NCBI RefSeq assembly: GCF_003086295.3 | Contig: NC_092051.1 | Coordinates: 10,098,810 to 10,162,809, forward strand | DNA from: Arachis hypogaea | Taxonomy: Eukaryota > Streptophyta > Magnoliopsida > Fabales > Fabaceae | Direction of reading: 5' to 3' | DNA length: 64,000 nucleotides | Shown here: one piece after another, positions 1-11,561 of the stretch | Layout of the letters: every line of letters starts with the position of its first letter | Numbering within the stretch: the stretch's first letter is position 1 | Position numbers and translations under genes: made by a program | Notes under the pieces: generated by a model | Database searches by the model: none | What the model was told of the DNA's origin: nothing | Seen by the model: the letters and a program-made list of their open reading frames with translations, nothing else

Positions 1-2673
1 GTCACTTTTTGTGTGTTCAAGGCGACTCAGATGGTCCGCCACTAAGTTTTGCGAACCACTCCTATCCTTGATTTCCAAGTCAAATTCTTGTAATAAAAGC
101 ACCCAACGAATTAATCTCGGTTTTGATTCCTTTTTGGCCAACAAATACTTTAGTGCCGCGTGATCCGAGAACACTACTACCTTAGAACCAAGAAGATAGG
201 CTCGAAACTTGTCCAGAGCAAAAACAATAGCTAGGAGTTCCTTCTCGGTAGTAGTGTAGTTGGATTGGGCTCCGTCTAATGTTTTTGAAGCATAAGCTAT
301 GACATAGGGAGTCTTACCCTCGCGTTGTGCTAACGCGGCCCCTATCGCATAATTCGAAGCATCACACATGATTTCAAATGGTTGAGCCCAATTCGGTCCT
401 CGCACAATAGGAGCTTGTGTCAATGCCACTTTAAGTTTGTCATATGCTTCCATACATTCCTTGCTTAGCTCAAATTCAGTGTCCTTTTGCAGTAGCCGAG
501 AGAGAGGTAGGGCTACCTTGCTAAAGTCTTTGATGAATCTCCGGTAGAATCCTGCATGTCCAAGAAAAGAGCAGACTTCCCTCTCGGAGGAGGGGTAAGG
601 TAAACTAGATATGACATTTATTTTTGCCAGATCTACGGAGATGCCTTCTTTTGAAACTATGTGCCCCAAAACAATGCCTTGTTTGACCATGAAATGACAC
701 TTTTCAAAATTTAGGACAAGGTTTGTTTTGGTGCATCTCTCTAAGACTTTTTCAAGGTTACCTAAGCAATGATCAAATGAATCACCGTACACGCTAAAGT
801 CGTCCATGAAGACTTCCATACATTGCTCTAGAAAGTCCGCAAATAGGCTCATCATGCATCTTTGAAACGTTGCCGGCGCGTTGCATAGGCCAAATGGCAT
901 ACGTTTGTAAGCATACGTTCCAAAGGGGCAAGTAAATGTTGTTTTTTCTTGGTCCTCTAGAGCAATGTGTATTTGGAAGTATCCGGAGTAACCATCAAGA
1001 AAGCAATAATATGATTTACCGGCTAGTCGATCAAGCATTTGATCGATGAACGGTAGTGGAAAGTGGTCCTTCCTTGTGGCCGCATTCAACCTCCGGTAGT
1101 CTATACATACTCTCCAAGAATTTTGCACTCTTGTTGCTATAAGTTCACCGCTTTCATTTTTGATTGTGGTCACCCCGGATTTCTTTGGCACCACTTGGAC
1201 CGGGCTTACACACTCGCTATCCGAGATAGGATAGATGATGTTCGCTTCAAGTAGCCGAGTGACCTCTTTTTTTACCACCTCAAGAATGGTTGGACTAAGT
1301 CTCCTTTGAGGTTGTCGGACCGGTCTTGCTCCTTCTTCAAGGAATATGCGGTGCTCACATACTTGGGGGCTTATTCCCACTAGATCCGCCAAACTCCACC
1401 CGATTGCCCTTTTATTTTTTCTCAATACCTCTAGCAACTTTTCTTCTTGTTGAGGAGTTAGCTCTTGTGCGATTATCACGGGGAGCTTTTGGGCTTCATC
1501 AAGATATGAGTACCTTAGGTGGGGGGGTAATGGCTTCAATTCCATCTTTTTGTCATGATTTGATGTTTGAGTTTCCGGATGGTTTGTATGGTGTGTGGTG
1601 TTTAATTTGCTTGGATCTTCATTTGCTTCTCCAATCATGTACTTCTCATCTAACTTTGCAAGGTGCACTTCGGCAACAATGTTGTCAATTGGGTCACACC
1701 GGAATAGAGAGTGATTTTCCGGTGGATGCTTCATTGCTTCTTCTAGGATAAAACTTACGACTCTCCCATCTATCTCAAATGAGTATGTTCCCGAGTAAGC
1801 ATCTAGCTTAAATCTAGAAGTTCTCAAAAATGGTCTTCCAAGTAAGATGGATGATGCTCTCTCGGTTTCACTTGATGGCATTTCAAGGACGTAGAAGTCA
1901 ATCGGAAATACCAACCCTTTGATATTCACCAATACATCTTCCGCGACACCCGTCATGGTTATTATGCTTTTATCCGCTAGGACAAATCTCGCCGTTGACC
2001 TTTTTAGTGGTGGTAACTTCAATACCCGGTAGACGGAGAGAGGCATGATGCTAACACATGCTCCGAGGTCACACATACAATCTACGAATTGAACTCCATT
2101 GACGGTGCAAGTGACCATGCAAGGGCCCGGATCATCACATTTCTCGGGCAATGCTCCCATTAAAGCGGAAATATAACTCCCCAATGGGATGGTTTCCAAT
2201 TCAAGAATTCTATCCTTGTTCATGCATAGATCTTTAAGGAATTTTGCATATCTAGGAACTTGATGGATAGCGTCAAAGAGGGGGATGGTTACCTCAACTT
2301 TCTTGAAAATTTCTACCATTTTGGGGTCGAGTTCTATGCGCTTCCTAGCTTTCTTCGCAAGTGTTGGAAATGGGAGTGGTTGAGCAATTTCTTCTTCCAA
2401 GGTTCTCTTGGTCTTGGGAGTCTCTTTTGTTGGTTGAGTTTCATCCTCAACTATGACTTGTGGTGTCTCCTCTTCCACTACCTCTTCTATATCTATTCTC
2501 TCCTCCTCTTGGGTGATTGTGATGGGCTTTGAATCCTTTTCTCCCTTCTCTTTTAATTGTGTTCCGGATCTCAAGGTGATGGCATTGATGCCCCCCTTAG
2601 GATTGGGTTGAGGTTGAGAGGGAATGACGCTTTGGATTGGGGGTTGAGGAGTGGGATTTGATGATGTGTCCAT
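1..2673 (-). CDS. Athila-type Ty3/gypsy protease-RT-RNase H polyprotein, left copy, cut by window edge
   Basis: Minus-strand reading frame of an LTR retrotransposon, open from an ATG at 2673 to the first base of the window. It encodes the retroviral-type aspartic protease (motif [11 protein letters not shown]), then reverse transcriptase and the start of RNase H. It is the same sequence as 8888-11561 on the other side of the gap. In this copy the G-run at about 1519-1525 has seven bases, so protease and RT stay in one frame; the other copy has eight and is broken there. The pol end lies outside the window. Family placement (Athila-like) rests on the DLGA protease motif, the FMDD RT box and the Asp-type primer site; I am confident of Ty3/gypsy, less so of the lineage. 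Confidence 0.85.
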   Translation of the reverse strand, partial: MDTSSNPTPQPPIQSVIPSQPQPNPKGGINAITLRSGTQLKEKGEKDSKPITITQEEERIDIEEVVEEETPQVIVEDETQPTKETPKTKRTLEEEIAQPLPFPTLAKKARKRIELDPKMVEIFKKVEVTIPLFDAIHQVPRYAKFLKDLCMNKDRILELETIPLGSYISALMGALPEKCDDPGPCMVTCTVNGVQFVDCMCDLGACVSIMPLSVYRVLKLPPLKRSTARFVLADKSIITMTGVAEDVLVNIKGLVFPIDFYVLEMPSSETERASSILLGRPFLRTSRFKLDAYSGTYSFEIDGRVVSFILEEAMKHPPENHSLFRCDPIDNIVAEVHLAKLDEKYMIGEANEDPSKLNTTHHTNHPETQTSNHDKKMELKPLPPHLRYSYLDEAQKLPVIIAQELTPQQEEKLLEVLRKNKRAIGWSLADLVGISPQVCEHRIFLEEGARPVRQPQRRLSPTILEVVKKEVTRLLEANIIYPISDSECVSPVQVVPKKSGVTTIKNESGELIATRVQNSWRVCIDYRRLNAATRKDHFPLPFIDQMLDRLAGKSYYCFLDGYSGYFQIHIALEDQEKTTFTCPFGTYAYKRMPFGLCNAPATFQRCMMSLFADFLEQCMEVFMDDFSVYGDSFDHCLGNLEKVLERCTKTNLVLNFEKCHFMVKQGIVLGHIVSKEGISVDLAKINVISSLPYPSSEREVCSFLGHAGFYRRFIKDFSKVALPLSRLLQKDTEFELSKECMEAYDKLKVALTQAPIVRGPNWAQPFEIMCDASNYAIGAALAQREGKTPYVIAYASKTLDGAQSNYTTTEKELLAIVFALDKFRAYLLGSKVVVFSDHAALKYLLAKKESKPRLIRWVLLLQEFDLEIKDRSGSQNLVADHLSRLEHTKSD

Positions 2674-4253
2674 TCGTGCAAGAAGAGCTTGTAGTGTAGA
2701 GGTGAGGCCGGTGAGACCGGAAGCAAGTGTGTTTTGTAGTTCTTTTTGGCCTTGGATGATGGTCCGGAGTGTTTCATCTTGGTTGGAGGGGCGGTTGGAT
2801 ATGTGAGTTGAGGAGCTTGTGATTGGTTGGGTGGTGGTCTTTGATGTGGTGGTTGGTATGTTTGGTAGTTTCTTTGTGGGTTTTGTTGGTTGTATGGTGG
2901 CCGGTTTTGTGAATTGTTGTTCCATCTTTGACCTCCTCCATTGTTGTTGTTGTCCCTATTTCCTTGTTGATGATTGTCTCTCCAATTTTGATTGTGGTAC
3001 CCACTCCCTTGATTGTAGCTTCCTCCTTGAAAGGTTGCCCTTGGTTAGGATTACCGCCTTGGTTGTACCCTTGATATGGGCGGTCATAGAAATTGTGGGT
3101 AGCCGCCAAAGTGTTGTCCTCTTGAAGGCTTGGGCACTCGTCCGTGTAGTGGGAATAGCAAGAACAAATACCACACACTTTTTGAGGGACCAATTGTTGG
3201 TTGTGTTGTTGAGGGATGGAGAATGTTGTTGATATGGTTGAGGTTGAGGTTGTTGTAGTTGTTATTGGCTCAATTGGAGTTGCCTCAAGACGGATGTCAT
3301 TTCGCTCAAGGATTTGGTTAGAGCGGTGGTTTCACTACTAGTGGATACCTCATTCACGGTTCTTGGGCGGTTGACTCTTTGTCTCATATGTTGATTGGAT
3401 TCGGCTAAATCAATGATGAGTTGCCATGCCTCTTCTGCTGTTTTATATTTAGACAAAGAACCATTGCTAGAGGTGTCTAAGAGGGTTCTATCTTGTTCTC
3501 GCATCCCTTGACATATGTATCCAAGCAATACTTGAGTGTCAAGCATGTGATTAGGGCATGCGTCTAGTAGCTTACGAAACCGTTCCCAATACTCGTACAG
3601 TGGTTCCGTTTCACCTTGTACAATACAAGACATTTCCTTCCTTAGCCTATCCATCTTCTCCGGGGGCCAAGAATTTATCCAAGAATCCTCGTCTAAGCAA
3701 GTCCAATCGGAGGTGACTTCACTAGATAAAGTGTAGAACCATTCTTTAGCCTTGTCCTCAAGAGAAAAAGGGAAAGCGAACAACCATATAGCGACTTCAT
3801 CGGACCCTTCCCGTCTAGTTGTTGAGCATATACGATGGAAGTCTTTGAGATGTCGGATAGGGTCTTGTGCGGGAAGCCCATAAAATTTGGGTAGGAGGTG
3901 ATCAAAGCGGTCTTGAGTTCAAAGTTTGCATTCAAATTGGGGTGAGTTACATGAAGGGGTTGAAGGACATAATCCGGTGCACCCGCTTCCTTGATAGTAA
4001 CTCTCCTTGGAGCATCCATGGCGTTAGCACCTAAAACAAAAAGAGAATTATTAGTGATTTTGATGGGAGAATGATTATTGCCTTCGTTGAGTGACGGTTC
4101 AATGTTCACTTTTAGTAAGGTGGTTGAGGTGGTGAAAACCTCTTCACCTTGTCCAAACCTTAACCGCTTCCGAGCTTGTCTAATGTGAAACAAACTTCGT
4201 TCTATTTCCGGATCAAAGGGGACTAAGATCGGATTCGGTTGTGAACGCGTCAT
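2674..4253 (-). pseudogene. Athila-type gag, left copy, frameshifted
   Basis: Gag region of the left copy, read right to left from an ATG at 4253 (protein begins MTRSQPNPILVPFDPEIE). The retrotransposon gag core is visible (FAFPFSLEDKAKEWFYTL; later EPLYEYWERFRKLLDACP), followed by a zinc knuckle of the form CX2CX4HX4C (CGICSCYSHYTDEC) near 3150. The reading frame is broken several times. Four single-base deletions (near 2787, 3218, 3702 and 3898) are absent from the right copy and look like consensus errors in short homopolymers. A further shift near 3655, an in-frame TAA after LRQLQLSQ, and a shift after the zinc knuckle are shared by both copies. Confidence 0.75.
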
Positions 4254-4385
4254 GCAATGAAGGGGAAGTGAAATTCATGGTGACAATGAAGGGTTGGTCA
4301 CTTGGACAAAGAATCACAAAAAGATGCAACTATATGCATGCACACATAACTACTCTAAGCAATAACATGGCACACTAAGCAAAAT

Positions 4386-4403
4386 TCCCCGGCAACGGCG
4401 CCA
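4386..4403 (-). other. Primer-binding site, tRNA-Asp type (left copy)
   Basis: On the minus strand this reads TGGCGCCGTTGCCGGGGA, complementary to the 3' end of plant tRNA-Asp(GTC) as I know it. It lies 3 bp inside the LTR end, the expected place for priming minus-strand DNA synthesis. Confidence 0.85.
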
Positions 4404-4406
4404 TTT

Positions 4407-5954
4407 TGATAAACGAAATTTGTCATGCCGATATAGAATTCAATAATGGATATAATCGTGAGTATAGTCTAATCAACATTCAAACTTCGCATCAAACAAT
4501 CCTACAATCTATAACCGAGAGTACTAGTCCCCCGAGTCGTCCTCCCTTGGAATTGCTAGAGCATGCATCTTATTGATTAGGAAGCCTTGTTGTGGTTCTT
4601 TTGAAGGTTTAGCAAAATCAATGACAAACAAGCAATCAATTTTTAGAAGACTTGGCCTAGGGTTGGCATTAGAAATTCTATCATTATAGTCCCTTCAATG
4701 ATGACAACAATTAGGCCTTGCTTCATTTAGTCAACCCCTAGGTATAGAGGAAAGTCAAATGAGAATAACTAACTTGAGTCACAAGTCCTAGTTTTCACCT
4801 TAGAGAAATCTAGCTTTAGTGCACTCCAAGTCAATTAGCAATTTCTAATTCCAAATCAACAATTGACATAAACTATTCAACTCTTTCTAATGACCCAAAC
4901 CCTATGCCAAGTAAGAAACTTTTACTCCATAACTAATGTTGGCATTTTATCAAACAATTGATGAGCAAGGATAAAAGGCATAGTAAAAATGAGAAGGAAG
5001 TAGAATTGAAAGTGCTTCAACATAAGGAACTAACAACAATTAACAAAGAACAACAATGGAAATGAACTTCTCAAGAAATTGGAAAAAATTCAAAACTACA
5101 AAGTTGAATCTAGGATCTATGAGGATGGAGCAATTACAAGCACTAATAGAAATTGGAGAAGAAGATCTATAACATGAACAAGTAAATTAAGAATTGCAAT
5201 GGATCTCACCAATGTGATGGAAAATTCAGAAAATGGATGAAGATGAACCCTCATGAGAGCTTAGAATCTCCCTCTCTCTCTCTACCCAAGAGTGTAACTA
5301 AAAAAATGCAAAAAAAAAATCTAGAACCATCTAAAAATGAGCCAAAAGTCCTTAACCCTTCAACCCTTGGTCTTCTTAAGCTCTTCCCGCCAAGGCACTT
5401 CCCCCAAGATGAGATCTCCAACTGTCTCCACGCCTAGGTCACGTGACGTCTAAAAAAATCATGTTCGAGCATCGGCGCGCACACGCAAAGCACGCCGTGC
5501 GCGCCACTGGGGCATCTTGCAATGTGAGCGGAGGCGCAGCGTACGCGTGCGCGCCCATGGGGGTTGTGGCCTAGCCGCTACACAAGCCGGCTCGTGGCTT
5601 GGCTCCTAGCTGCGCAATCCACGCGGGTGCGCCAAGTACGCGCACGCGCCCTTGCTGAAGTTTCCAAAGCTCAATTTCTCATGCTCCTTCCTTCGCGCCC
5701 ATTCTCCTTCCCTCTTCCGGTTCATCCCTGCCCTATATTCTGAAACCACTTAACACACAGGTCACGGCATCGAATGGCACCAAGAGAAGATTAGAAATGT
5801 ATCTAATTTAGTGCAAAATAAGCATGTTTTCATCCATGAGGCAAAAGTTAGGAAAGGAACACAAAGTATTGTATTTTCATATGAAAAGCGTGTGGAATCA
5901 TTGATAAAACCCCTGAAATCGATACAAGATAAACCCTCAAAATGGGGTTTATCA
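4407..5954 (-). repeat. 5' LTR of Athila-type element (left copy), 1548 bp
   Basis: Bounded by a perfect 8-bp terminal inverted repeat, TGATAAAC at 4407 and GTTTATCA ending at 5954, immediately outside the primer-binding site. The element is transcribed leftward, so this is its 5' LTR. The inner two thirds is AT-rich. A strikingly CpG-rich block lies at about 5440-5660. The sequence is the same as 13299-14846 apart from two compensating single-base indels. The 3' LTR is not in the window. Confidence 0.85.
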
Positions 5955-5960
5955 CAAACC

Positions 5961-6344
5961 TGTATAAGATGTCTCTGGTAAAGGTTGTGAGATGGATTGG
6001 AGACTTGCGAGTCGAGGCAGACGTCGGATTATCTGACTGGAGCAATGGGGAGTGGGTACCTACAAAGACACTTCGACGCTCAAGTCAGAATGGAGCTAAG
6101 AGGTATAGGGTGTGAGGAATGAATGAGTACCTGAGGGGGCCTAGGGATCCCCTTTATATAGGCGATGGTAATTATCTTATCTTGTCTTATTTGGTTAAGA
6201 TAAGGGAGGTATTTGAATTTGATTGTTGGTTAGAAGCTCTAGTGGGCCGGTTTTGGGCCTTCTAAAGGGCGAAGCGGGTCGGACCCGGGTAACCGGGTTC
6301 GGGGACCATTCCGGGTGTAGGATCCGTGGGCTAGATCCGTAACA
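5961..6344 (-). repeat. 3' LTR of non-autonomous gypsy element (left copy)
   Basis: Same sequence as 14853-15237 (one A missing in an A-run), preceded by the same AAACC target duplication (5956-5960) and the same Athila junction. It is followed by 116 bp of the element's internal region (6345-6460) before the N gap. That the junction and not just the transposon is repeated shows the locus itself appears twice. Confidence 0.85.
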
Positions 6345-6460
6345 GTTGCCCCCGGAGTGAGAGAGTGAGGGTGCTCGGTCTCATCACTGGGAGAAACCTT
6401 TTCCTCGCCGTTGTGGTTTGGCAAGGAGATCGTTATTTGGTTTTTCAGTCAAGGTCGAGG

Positions 6461-7460
6461 NNNNNNNNNNNNNNNNNNNNNNNNNNNNNNNNNNNNNNNN
6501 NNNNNNNNNNNNNNNNNNNNNNNNNNNNNNNNNNNNNNNNNNNNNNNNNNNNNNNNNNNNNNNNNNNNNNNNNNNNNNNNNNNNNNNNNNNNNNNNNNNN
6601 NNNNNNNNNNNNNNNNNNNNNNNNNNNNNNNNNNNNNNNNNNNNNNNNNNNNNNNNNNNNNNNNNNNNNNNNNNNNNNNNNNNNNNNNNNNNNNNNNNNN
6701 NNNNNNNNNNNNNNNNNNNNNNNNNNNNNNNNNNNNNNNNNNNNNNNNNNNNNNNNNNNNNNNNNNNNNNNNNNNNNNNNNNNNNNNNNNNNNNNNNNNN
6801 NNNNNNNNNNNNNNNNNNNNNNNNNNNNNNNNNNNNNNNNNNNNNNNNNNNNNNNNNNNNNNNNNNNNNNNNNNNNNNNNNNNNNNNNNNNNNNNNNNNN
6901 NNNNNNNNNNNNNNNNNNNNNNNNNNNNNNNNNNNNNNNNNNNNNNNNNNNNNNNNNNNNNNNNNNNNNNNNNNNNNNNNNNNNNNNNNNNNNNNNNNNN
7001 NNNNNNNNNNNNNNNNNNNNNNNNNNNNNNNNNNNNNNNNNNNNNNNNNNNNNNNNNNNNNNNNNNNNNNNNNNNNNNNNNNNNNNNNNNNNNNNNNNNN
7101 NNNNNNNNNNNNNNNNNNNNNNNNNNNNNNNNNNNNNNNNNNNNNNNNNNNNNNNNNNNNNNNNNNNNNNNNNNNNNNNNNNNNNNNNNNNNNNNNNNNN
7201 NNNNNNNNNNNNNNNNNNNNNNNNNNNNNNNNNNNNNNNNNNNNNNNNNNNNNNNNNNNNNNNNNNNNNNNNNNNNNNNNNNNNNNNNNNNNNNNNNNNN
7301 NNNNNNNNNNNNNNNNNNNNNNNNNNNNNNNNNNNNNNNNNNNNNNNNNNNNNNNNNNNNNNNNNNNNNNNNNNNNNNNNNNNNNNNNNNNNNNNNNNNN
7401 NNNNNNNNNNNNNNNNNNNNNNNNNNNNNNNNNNNNNNNNNNNNNNNNNNNNNNNNNNNN
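6461..7460. other. Assembly gap, 1000 N
   Basis: Exactly 1000 unresolved bases, a placeholder length rather than a measured one. The left contig ends inside the 5-kb non-autonomous element. The right contig begins just downstream of the Athila pol stop codon. Reading frames drawn through the N run are meaningless. Confidence 0.99.
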
Positions 7461-7521
7461 TGGTGGGGTATCTCCCACCTAGCACTTTTGTTTACCGTCC
7501 TTAAGTTGGACGTCCATTAGC

Positions 7522-8647
7522 TCAAAGTTCTTGTTCAAGAGATGCATCCCTCAAGAGGAACACTTCAAATTCCTTGGAGTTCTTTCTTTGCTCACCATGG
7601 TACAATTTGAGACGGTGCCCATTCACCTTGAAAATGTCCAGACTTGATGGGTGGCCAAGTGATAGACCCCGTAAGGTTCTACTTTCTCTATTGGTAAGGT
7701 CCGTCCCATCTTGATCTAAGCTTTCCGGGTAGTAATCTCAACCTCGAGTTGTAAAGGAGCACTAGGTCACCGGGTCCAAATTCCCTTCTCCTAATGTTCT
7801 TGTCATGAATGGCTTTCATCTTCTCCTTGTAGAGTCTAGAATTGTCATAGGCTTCTAATCTCAAGCATTCCAATTCCGCCTTTGAAGCTTTCTCTCTACT
7901 CCGGCTCCACCCAAATTCATATTGCATTCCTTTATGGCCAATAAGCTTTGTGTTCGATTTCTACCGGTAGATGGCATACTTTACCATATACAAGTCTAAA
8001 AGGGCTCATGCCAATGGGTGTTTTATAAGCCGTTCGATATGCCCAAAGTGCATCGGAGAGTTTGGTGCTCCAATCTTTCCTATTCGGCTTCACAATCCTT
8101 TCCAACACATGTTTAATTTCCCGGTTAGACACCTCGGCTTGGCCGTTTGTCTGAGGGTGGTAGGCCGTGGCGACTTTGTGTATGATGCCATACTTTCTCA
8201 TGAGGCCGTCCATTTTTTTGTTGCAAAAATGGGATCCTTGATCACTTATGATTGCTCTTGGGGAGCCAAAACGACAAATGATATTATTCCTCACAAAAGA
8301 ATAAACAACATGGGCATCATCCGTTCGGGTGGGGATTGCCTCCACCCATTTTGACACATAATCGACGGCTAACAAGATGTAGAAAAAGCCATTAGAATTT
8401 GGAAATGGTCCCATGAAGTCGATTCCCCATACATCAAAGATTTCACAAAAAAGCATATTTTGTTGAGGGATTTCGTCCTTTTTAGAAATATTTCCAAACC
8501 GAATGCATTGGGACAAGAATTGCAATAGAGGGAAGAATCTTTGAGAAGGGTTGGCCACCAAAATCCGCAATCAAGGACCTTTCTTGCCGTTCTTTGGGGG
8601 CCGTAGTGGCCACCTCCTTCGGAAGAATGGCAAGCGTCTAAGATTGC
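7522..8647 (-). pseudogene. Athila-type integrase, right copy, broken
   Basis: Continuation of pol in three frames. The zinc-binding part ([19 protein letters not shown]) lies at about 8640-8560. The catalytic core follows in the frame of 8570-7932, with all three acidic residues in recognisable contexts: [24 protein letters not shown] and [13 protein letters not shown]. The C-terminal domain (FGPGDLVLLYNSRLRLLPGK) is in the frame of 7927-7688, and the pol stop is at 7522-7524. A TAA at about 8646 separates it from RNase H, and frameshifts occur near 8550 and 7930. Given the indel pattern between copies, some of these breaks may be sequence errors. Confidence 0.75.
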
Positions 8648-10366
8648 TTAGAATTCGGTTTGAGGTATGCACCGTCGCACTATTTGGTCCGCTCCACACC
8701 TCCACAAATAGGGATCGTCCCAAACATAGTATTTGGATTCGCTTTTCAGCTTGTCCTTTTGATGTTTGTTGAGATTGGGAGGGAAGGTGCGTGAAACCAA
8801 GTAGTTTGCTATCGGGGCATACCAAGGGACCACTTCCGAGATTGCGTGCAAACTATCTAGAGGGAAGGAGTCATTGATAGGAGTGGTGTCACTTTTTGTG
8901 TGTTCAAGGCGACTCAGATGGTCCGCCACTAAGTTTTGCGAACCACTCCTATCCTTGATTTCCAAGTCAAATTCTTGTAATAAAAGCACCCAACGAATTA
9001 ATCTCGGTTTTGATTCCTTTTTGGCCAACAAATACTTTAGTGCCGCGTGATCCGAGAACACTACTACCTTAGAACCAAGAAGATAGGCTCGAAACTTGTC
9101 CAGAGCAAAAACAATAGCTAGGAGTTCCTTCTCGGTAGTAGTGTAGTTGGATTGGGCTCCGTCTAATGTTTTTGAAGCATAAGCTATGACATAGGGAGTC
9201 TTACCCTCGCGTTGTGCTAACGCGGCCCCTATCGCATAATTCGAAGCATCACACATGATTTCAAATGGTTGAGCCCAATTCGGTCCTCGCACAATAGGAG
9301 CTTGTGTCAATGCCACTTTAAGTTTGTCATATGCTTCCATACATTCCTTGCTTAGCTCAAATTCAGTGTCCTTTTGCAGTAGCCGAGAGAGAGGTAGGGC
9401 TACCTTGCTAAAGTCTTTGATGAATCTCCGGTAGAATCCTGCATGTCCAAGAAAAGAGCAGACTTCCCTCTCGGAGGAGGGGTAAGGTAAACTAGATATG
9501 ACATTTATTTTTGCCAGATCTACGGAGATGCCTTCTTTTGAAACTATGTGCCCCAAAACAATGCCTTGTTTGACCATGAAATGACACTTTTCAAAATTTA
9601 GGACAAGGTTTGTTTTGGTGCATCTCTCTAAGACTTTTTCAAGGTTACCTAAGCAATGATCAAATGAATCACCGTACACGCTAAAGTCGTCCATGAAGAC
9701 TTCCATACATTGCTCTAGAAAGTCCGCAAATAGGCTCATCATGCATCTTTGAAACGTTGCCGGCGCGTTGCATAGGCCAAATGGCATACGTTTGTAAGCA
9801 TACGTTCCAAAGGGGCAAGTAAATGTTGTTTTTTCTTGGTCCTCTAGAGCAATGTGTATTTGGAAGTATCCGGAGTAACCATCAAGAAAGCAATAATATG
9901 ATTTACCGGCTAGTCGATCAAGCATTTGATCGATGAACGGTAGTGGAAAGTGGTCCTTCCTTGTGGCCGCATTCAACCTCCGGTAGTCTATACATACTCT
10001 CCAAGAATTTTGCACTCTTGTTGCTATAAGTTCACCGCTTTCATTTTTGATTGTGGTCACCCCGGATTTCTTTGGCACCACTTGGACCGGGCTTACACAC
10101 TCGCTATCCGAGATAGGATAGATGATGTTCGCTTCAAGTAGCCGAGTGACCTCTTTTTTTACCACCTCAAGAATGGTTGGACTAAGTCTCCTTTGAGGTT
10201 GTCGGACCGGTCTTGCTCCTTCTTCAAGGAATATGCGGTGCTCACATACTTGGGGGCTTATTCCCACTAGATCCGCCAAACTCCACCCGATTGCCCTTTT
10301 ATTTTTTCTCAATACCTCTAGCAACTTTTCTTCTTGTTGAGGAGTTAGCTCTTGTGCGATTATCAC
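8648..10366 (-). CDS. Athila-type reverse transcriptase and RNase H, right copy
   Basis: A 572-codon open frame holding the RT palm and RNase H of a Ty3/gypsy element. RT motifs include [33 protein letters not shown] and the catalytic box FMDDFSVYG near residue 225 (FMDD replaces the usual YxDD, which is common in this lineage). RNase H follows with [28 protein letters not shown] and [11 protein letters not shown], ending HLSRL. The tail ([21 protein letters not shown]) is the start of the integrase zinc-finger region. The frame belongs with the protease at 10386-11561 and is separated from it only by an eight-G run at about 10407-10414. Confidence 0.9.
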   Translation of the reverse strand: MIIAQELTPQQEEKLLEVLRKNKRAIGWSLADLVGISPQVCEHRIFLEEGARPVRQPQRRLSPTILEVVKKEVTRLLEANIIYPISDSECVSPVQVVPKKSGVTTIKNESGELIATRVQNSWRVCIDYRRLNAATRKDHFPLPFIDQMLDRLAGKSYYCFLDGYSGYFQIHIALEDQEKTTFTCPFGTYAYKRMPFGLCNAPATFQRCMMSLFADFLEQCMEVFMDDFSVYGDSFDHCLGNLEKVLERCTKTNLVLNFEKCHFMVKQGIVLGHIVSKEGISVDLAKINVISSLPYPSSEREVCSFLGHAGFYRRFIKDFSKVALPLSRLLQKDTEFELSKECMEAYDKLKVALTQAPIVRGPNWAQPFEIMCDASNYAIGAALAQREGKTPYVIAYASKTLDGAQSNYTTTEKELLAIVFALDKFRAYLLGSKVVVFSDHAALKYLLAKKESKPRLIRWVLLLQEFDLEIKDRSGSQNLVADHLSRLEHTKSDTTPINDSFPLDSLHAISEVVPWYAPIANYLVSRTFPPNLNKHQKDKLKSESKYYVWDDPYLWRCGADQIVRRCIPQTEF

Positions 10367-10385
10367 GGGGAGCTTTTGGGCTTCA

Positions 10386-11561
10386 TCAAGATATGAGTAC
10401 CTTAGGTGGGGGGGGTAATGGCTTCAATTCCATCTTTTTGTCATGATTTGATGTTTGAGTTTCCGGATGGTTTGTATGGTGTGTGGTGTTTAATTTGCTT
10501 GGATCTTCATTTGCTTCTCCAATCATGTACTTCTCATCTAACTTTGCAAGGTGCACTTCGGCAACAATGTTGTCAATTGGGTCACACCGGAATAGAGAGT
10601 GATTTTCCGGTGGATGCTTCATTGCTTCTTCTAGGATAAAACTTACGACTCTCCCATCTATCTCAAATGAGTATGTTCCCGAGTAAGCATCTAGCTTAAA
10701 TCTAGAAGTTCTCAAAAATGGTCTTCCAAGTAAGATGGATGATGCTCTCTCGGTTTCACTTGATGGCATTTCAAGGACGTAGAAGTCAATCGGAAATACC
10801 AACCCTTTGATATTCACCAATACATCTTCCGCGACACCCGTCATGGTTATTATGCTTTTATCCGCTAGGACAAATCTCGCCGTTGACCTTTTTAGTGGTG
10901 GTAACTTCAATACCCGGTAGACGGAGAGAGGCATGATGCTAACACATGCTCCGAGGTCACACATACAATCTACGAATTGAACTCCATTGACGGTGCAAGT
11001 GACCATGCAAGGGCCCGGATCATCACATTTCTCGGGCAATGCTCCCATTAAAGCGGAAATATAACTCCCCAATGGGATGGTTTCCAATTCAAGAATTCTA
11101 TCCTTGTTCATGCATAGATCTTTAAGGAATTTTGCATATCTAGGAACTTGATGGATAGCGTCAAAGAGGGGGATGGTTACCTCAACTTTCTTGAAAATTT
11201 CTACCATTTTGGGGTCGAGTTCTATGCGCTTCCTAGCTTTCTTCGCAAGTGTTGGAAATGGGAGTGGTTGAGCAATTTCTTCTTCCAAGGTTCTCTTGGT
11301 CTTGGGAGTCTCTTTTGTTGGTTGAGTTTCATCCTCAACTATGACTTGTGGTGTCTCCTCTTCCACTACCTCTTCTATATCTATTCTCTCCTCCTCTTGG
11401 GTGATTGTGATGGGCTTTGAATCCTTTTCTCCCTTCTCTTTTAATTGTGTTCCGGATCTCAAGGTGATGGCATTGATGCCCCCCTTAGGATTGGGTTGAG
11501 GTTGAGAGGGAATGACGCTTTGGATTGGGGGTTGAGGAGTGGGATTTGATGATGTGTCCAT
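10386..11561 (-). CDS. Athila-type gag C-terminus and aspartic protease, right copy
   Basis: A 391-codon frame. It begins in the proline/glutamine-rich gag tail ([20 protein letters not shown]), continues through an acidic spacer and carries the protease near residue 205 ([11 protein letters not shown], the DLGA form of the DTGA/DSGA active site). It also has the downstream [11 protein letters not shown] segment typical of this enzyme. It ends prematurely at [10 protein letters not shown] because of an extra G compared with the left copy, where the frame runs on into RT. The open frame extends upstream of 11561 to roughly 11930, through asparagine/glutamine-rich gag sequence. Confidence 0.85.
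   Translation of the reverse strand: MDTSSNPTPQPPIQSVIPSQPQPNPKGGINAITLRSGTQLKEKGEKDSKPITITQEEERIDIEEVVEEETPQVIVEDETQPTKETPKTKRTLEEEIAQPLPFPTLAKKARKRIELDPKMVEIFKKVEVTIPLFDAIHQVPRYAKFLKDLCMNKDRILELETIPLGSYISALMGALPEKCDDPGPCMVTCTVNGVQFVDCMCDLGACVSIMPLSVYRVLKLPPLKRSTARFVLADKSIITMTGVAEDVLVNIKGLVFPIDFYVLEMPSSETERASSILLGRPFLRTSRFKLDAYSGTYSFEIDGRVVSFILEEAMKHPPENHSLFRCDPIDNIVAEVHLAKLDEKYMIGEANEDPSKLNTTHHTNHPETQTSNHDKKMELKPLPPPPKVLIS

Noticed and set aside
1063..3232. Plus-strand frames over the left Athila copy (for example 1326-1751, 2260-2532, 2819-3232), repeated at 9950-12148
   Set aside because: Shadows of the minus-strand gag-pol; composition reflects the complementary coding strand.
6365..7520. 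Long open frames on both strands over 6365-7520
   Set aside because: They run through the 1000-N gap; almost all residues are unknown.
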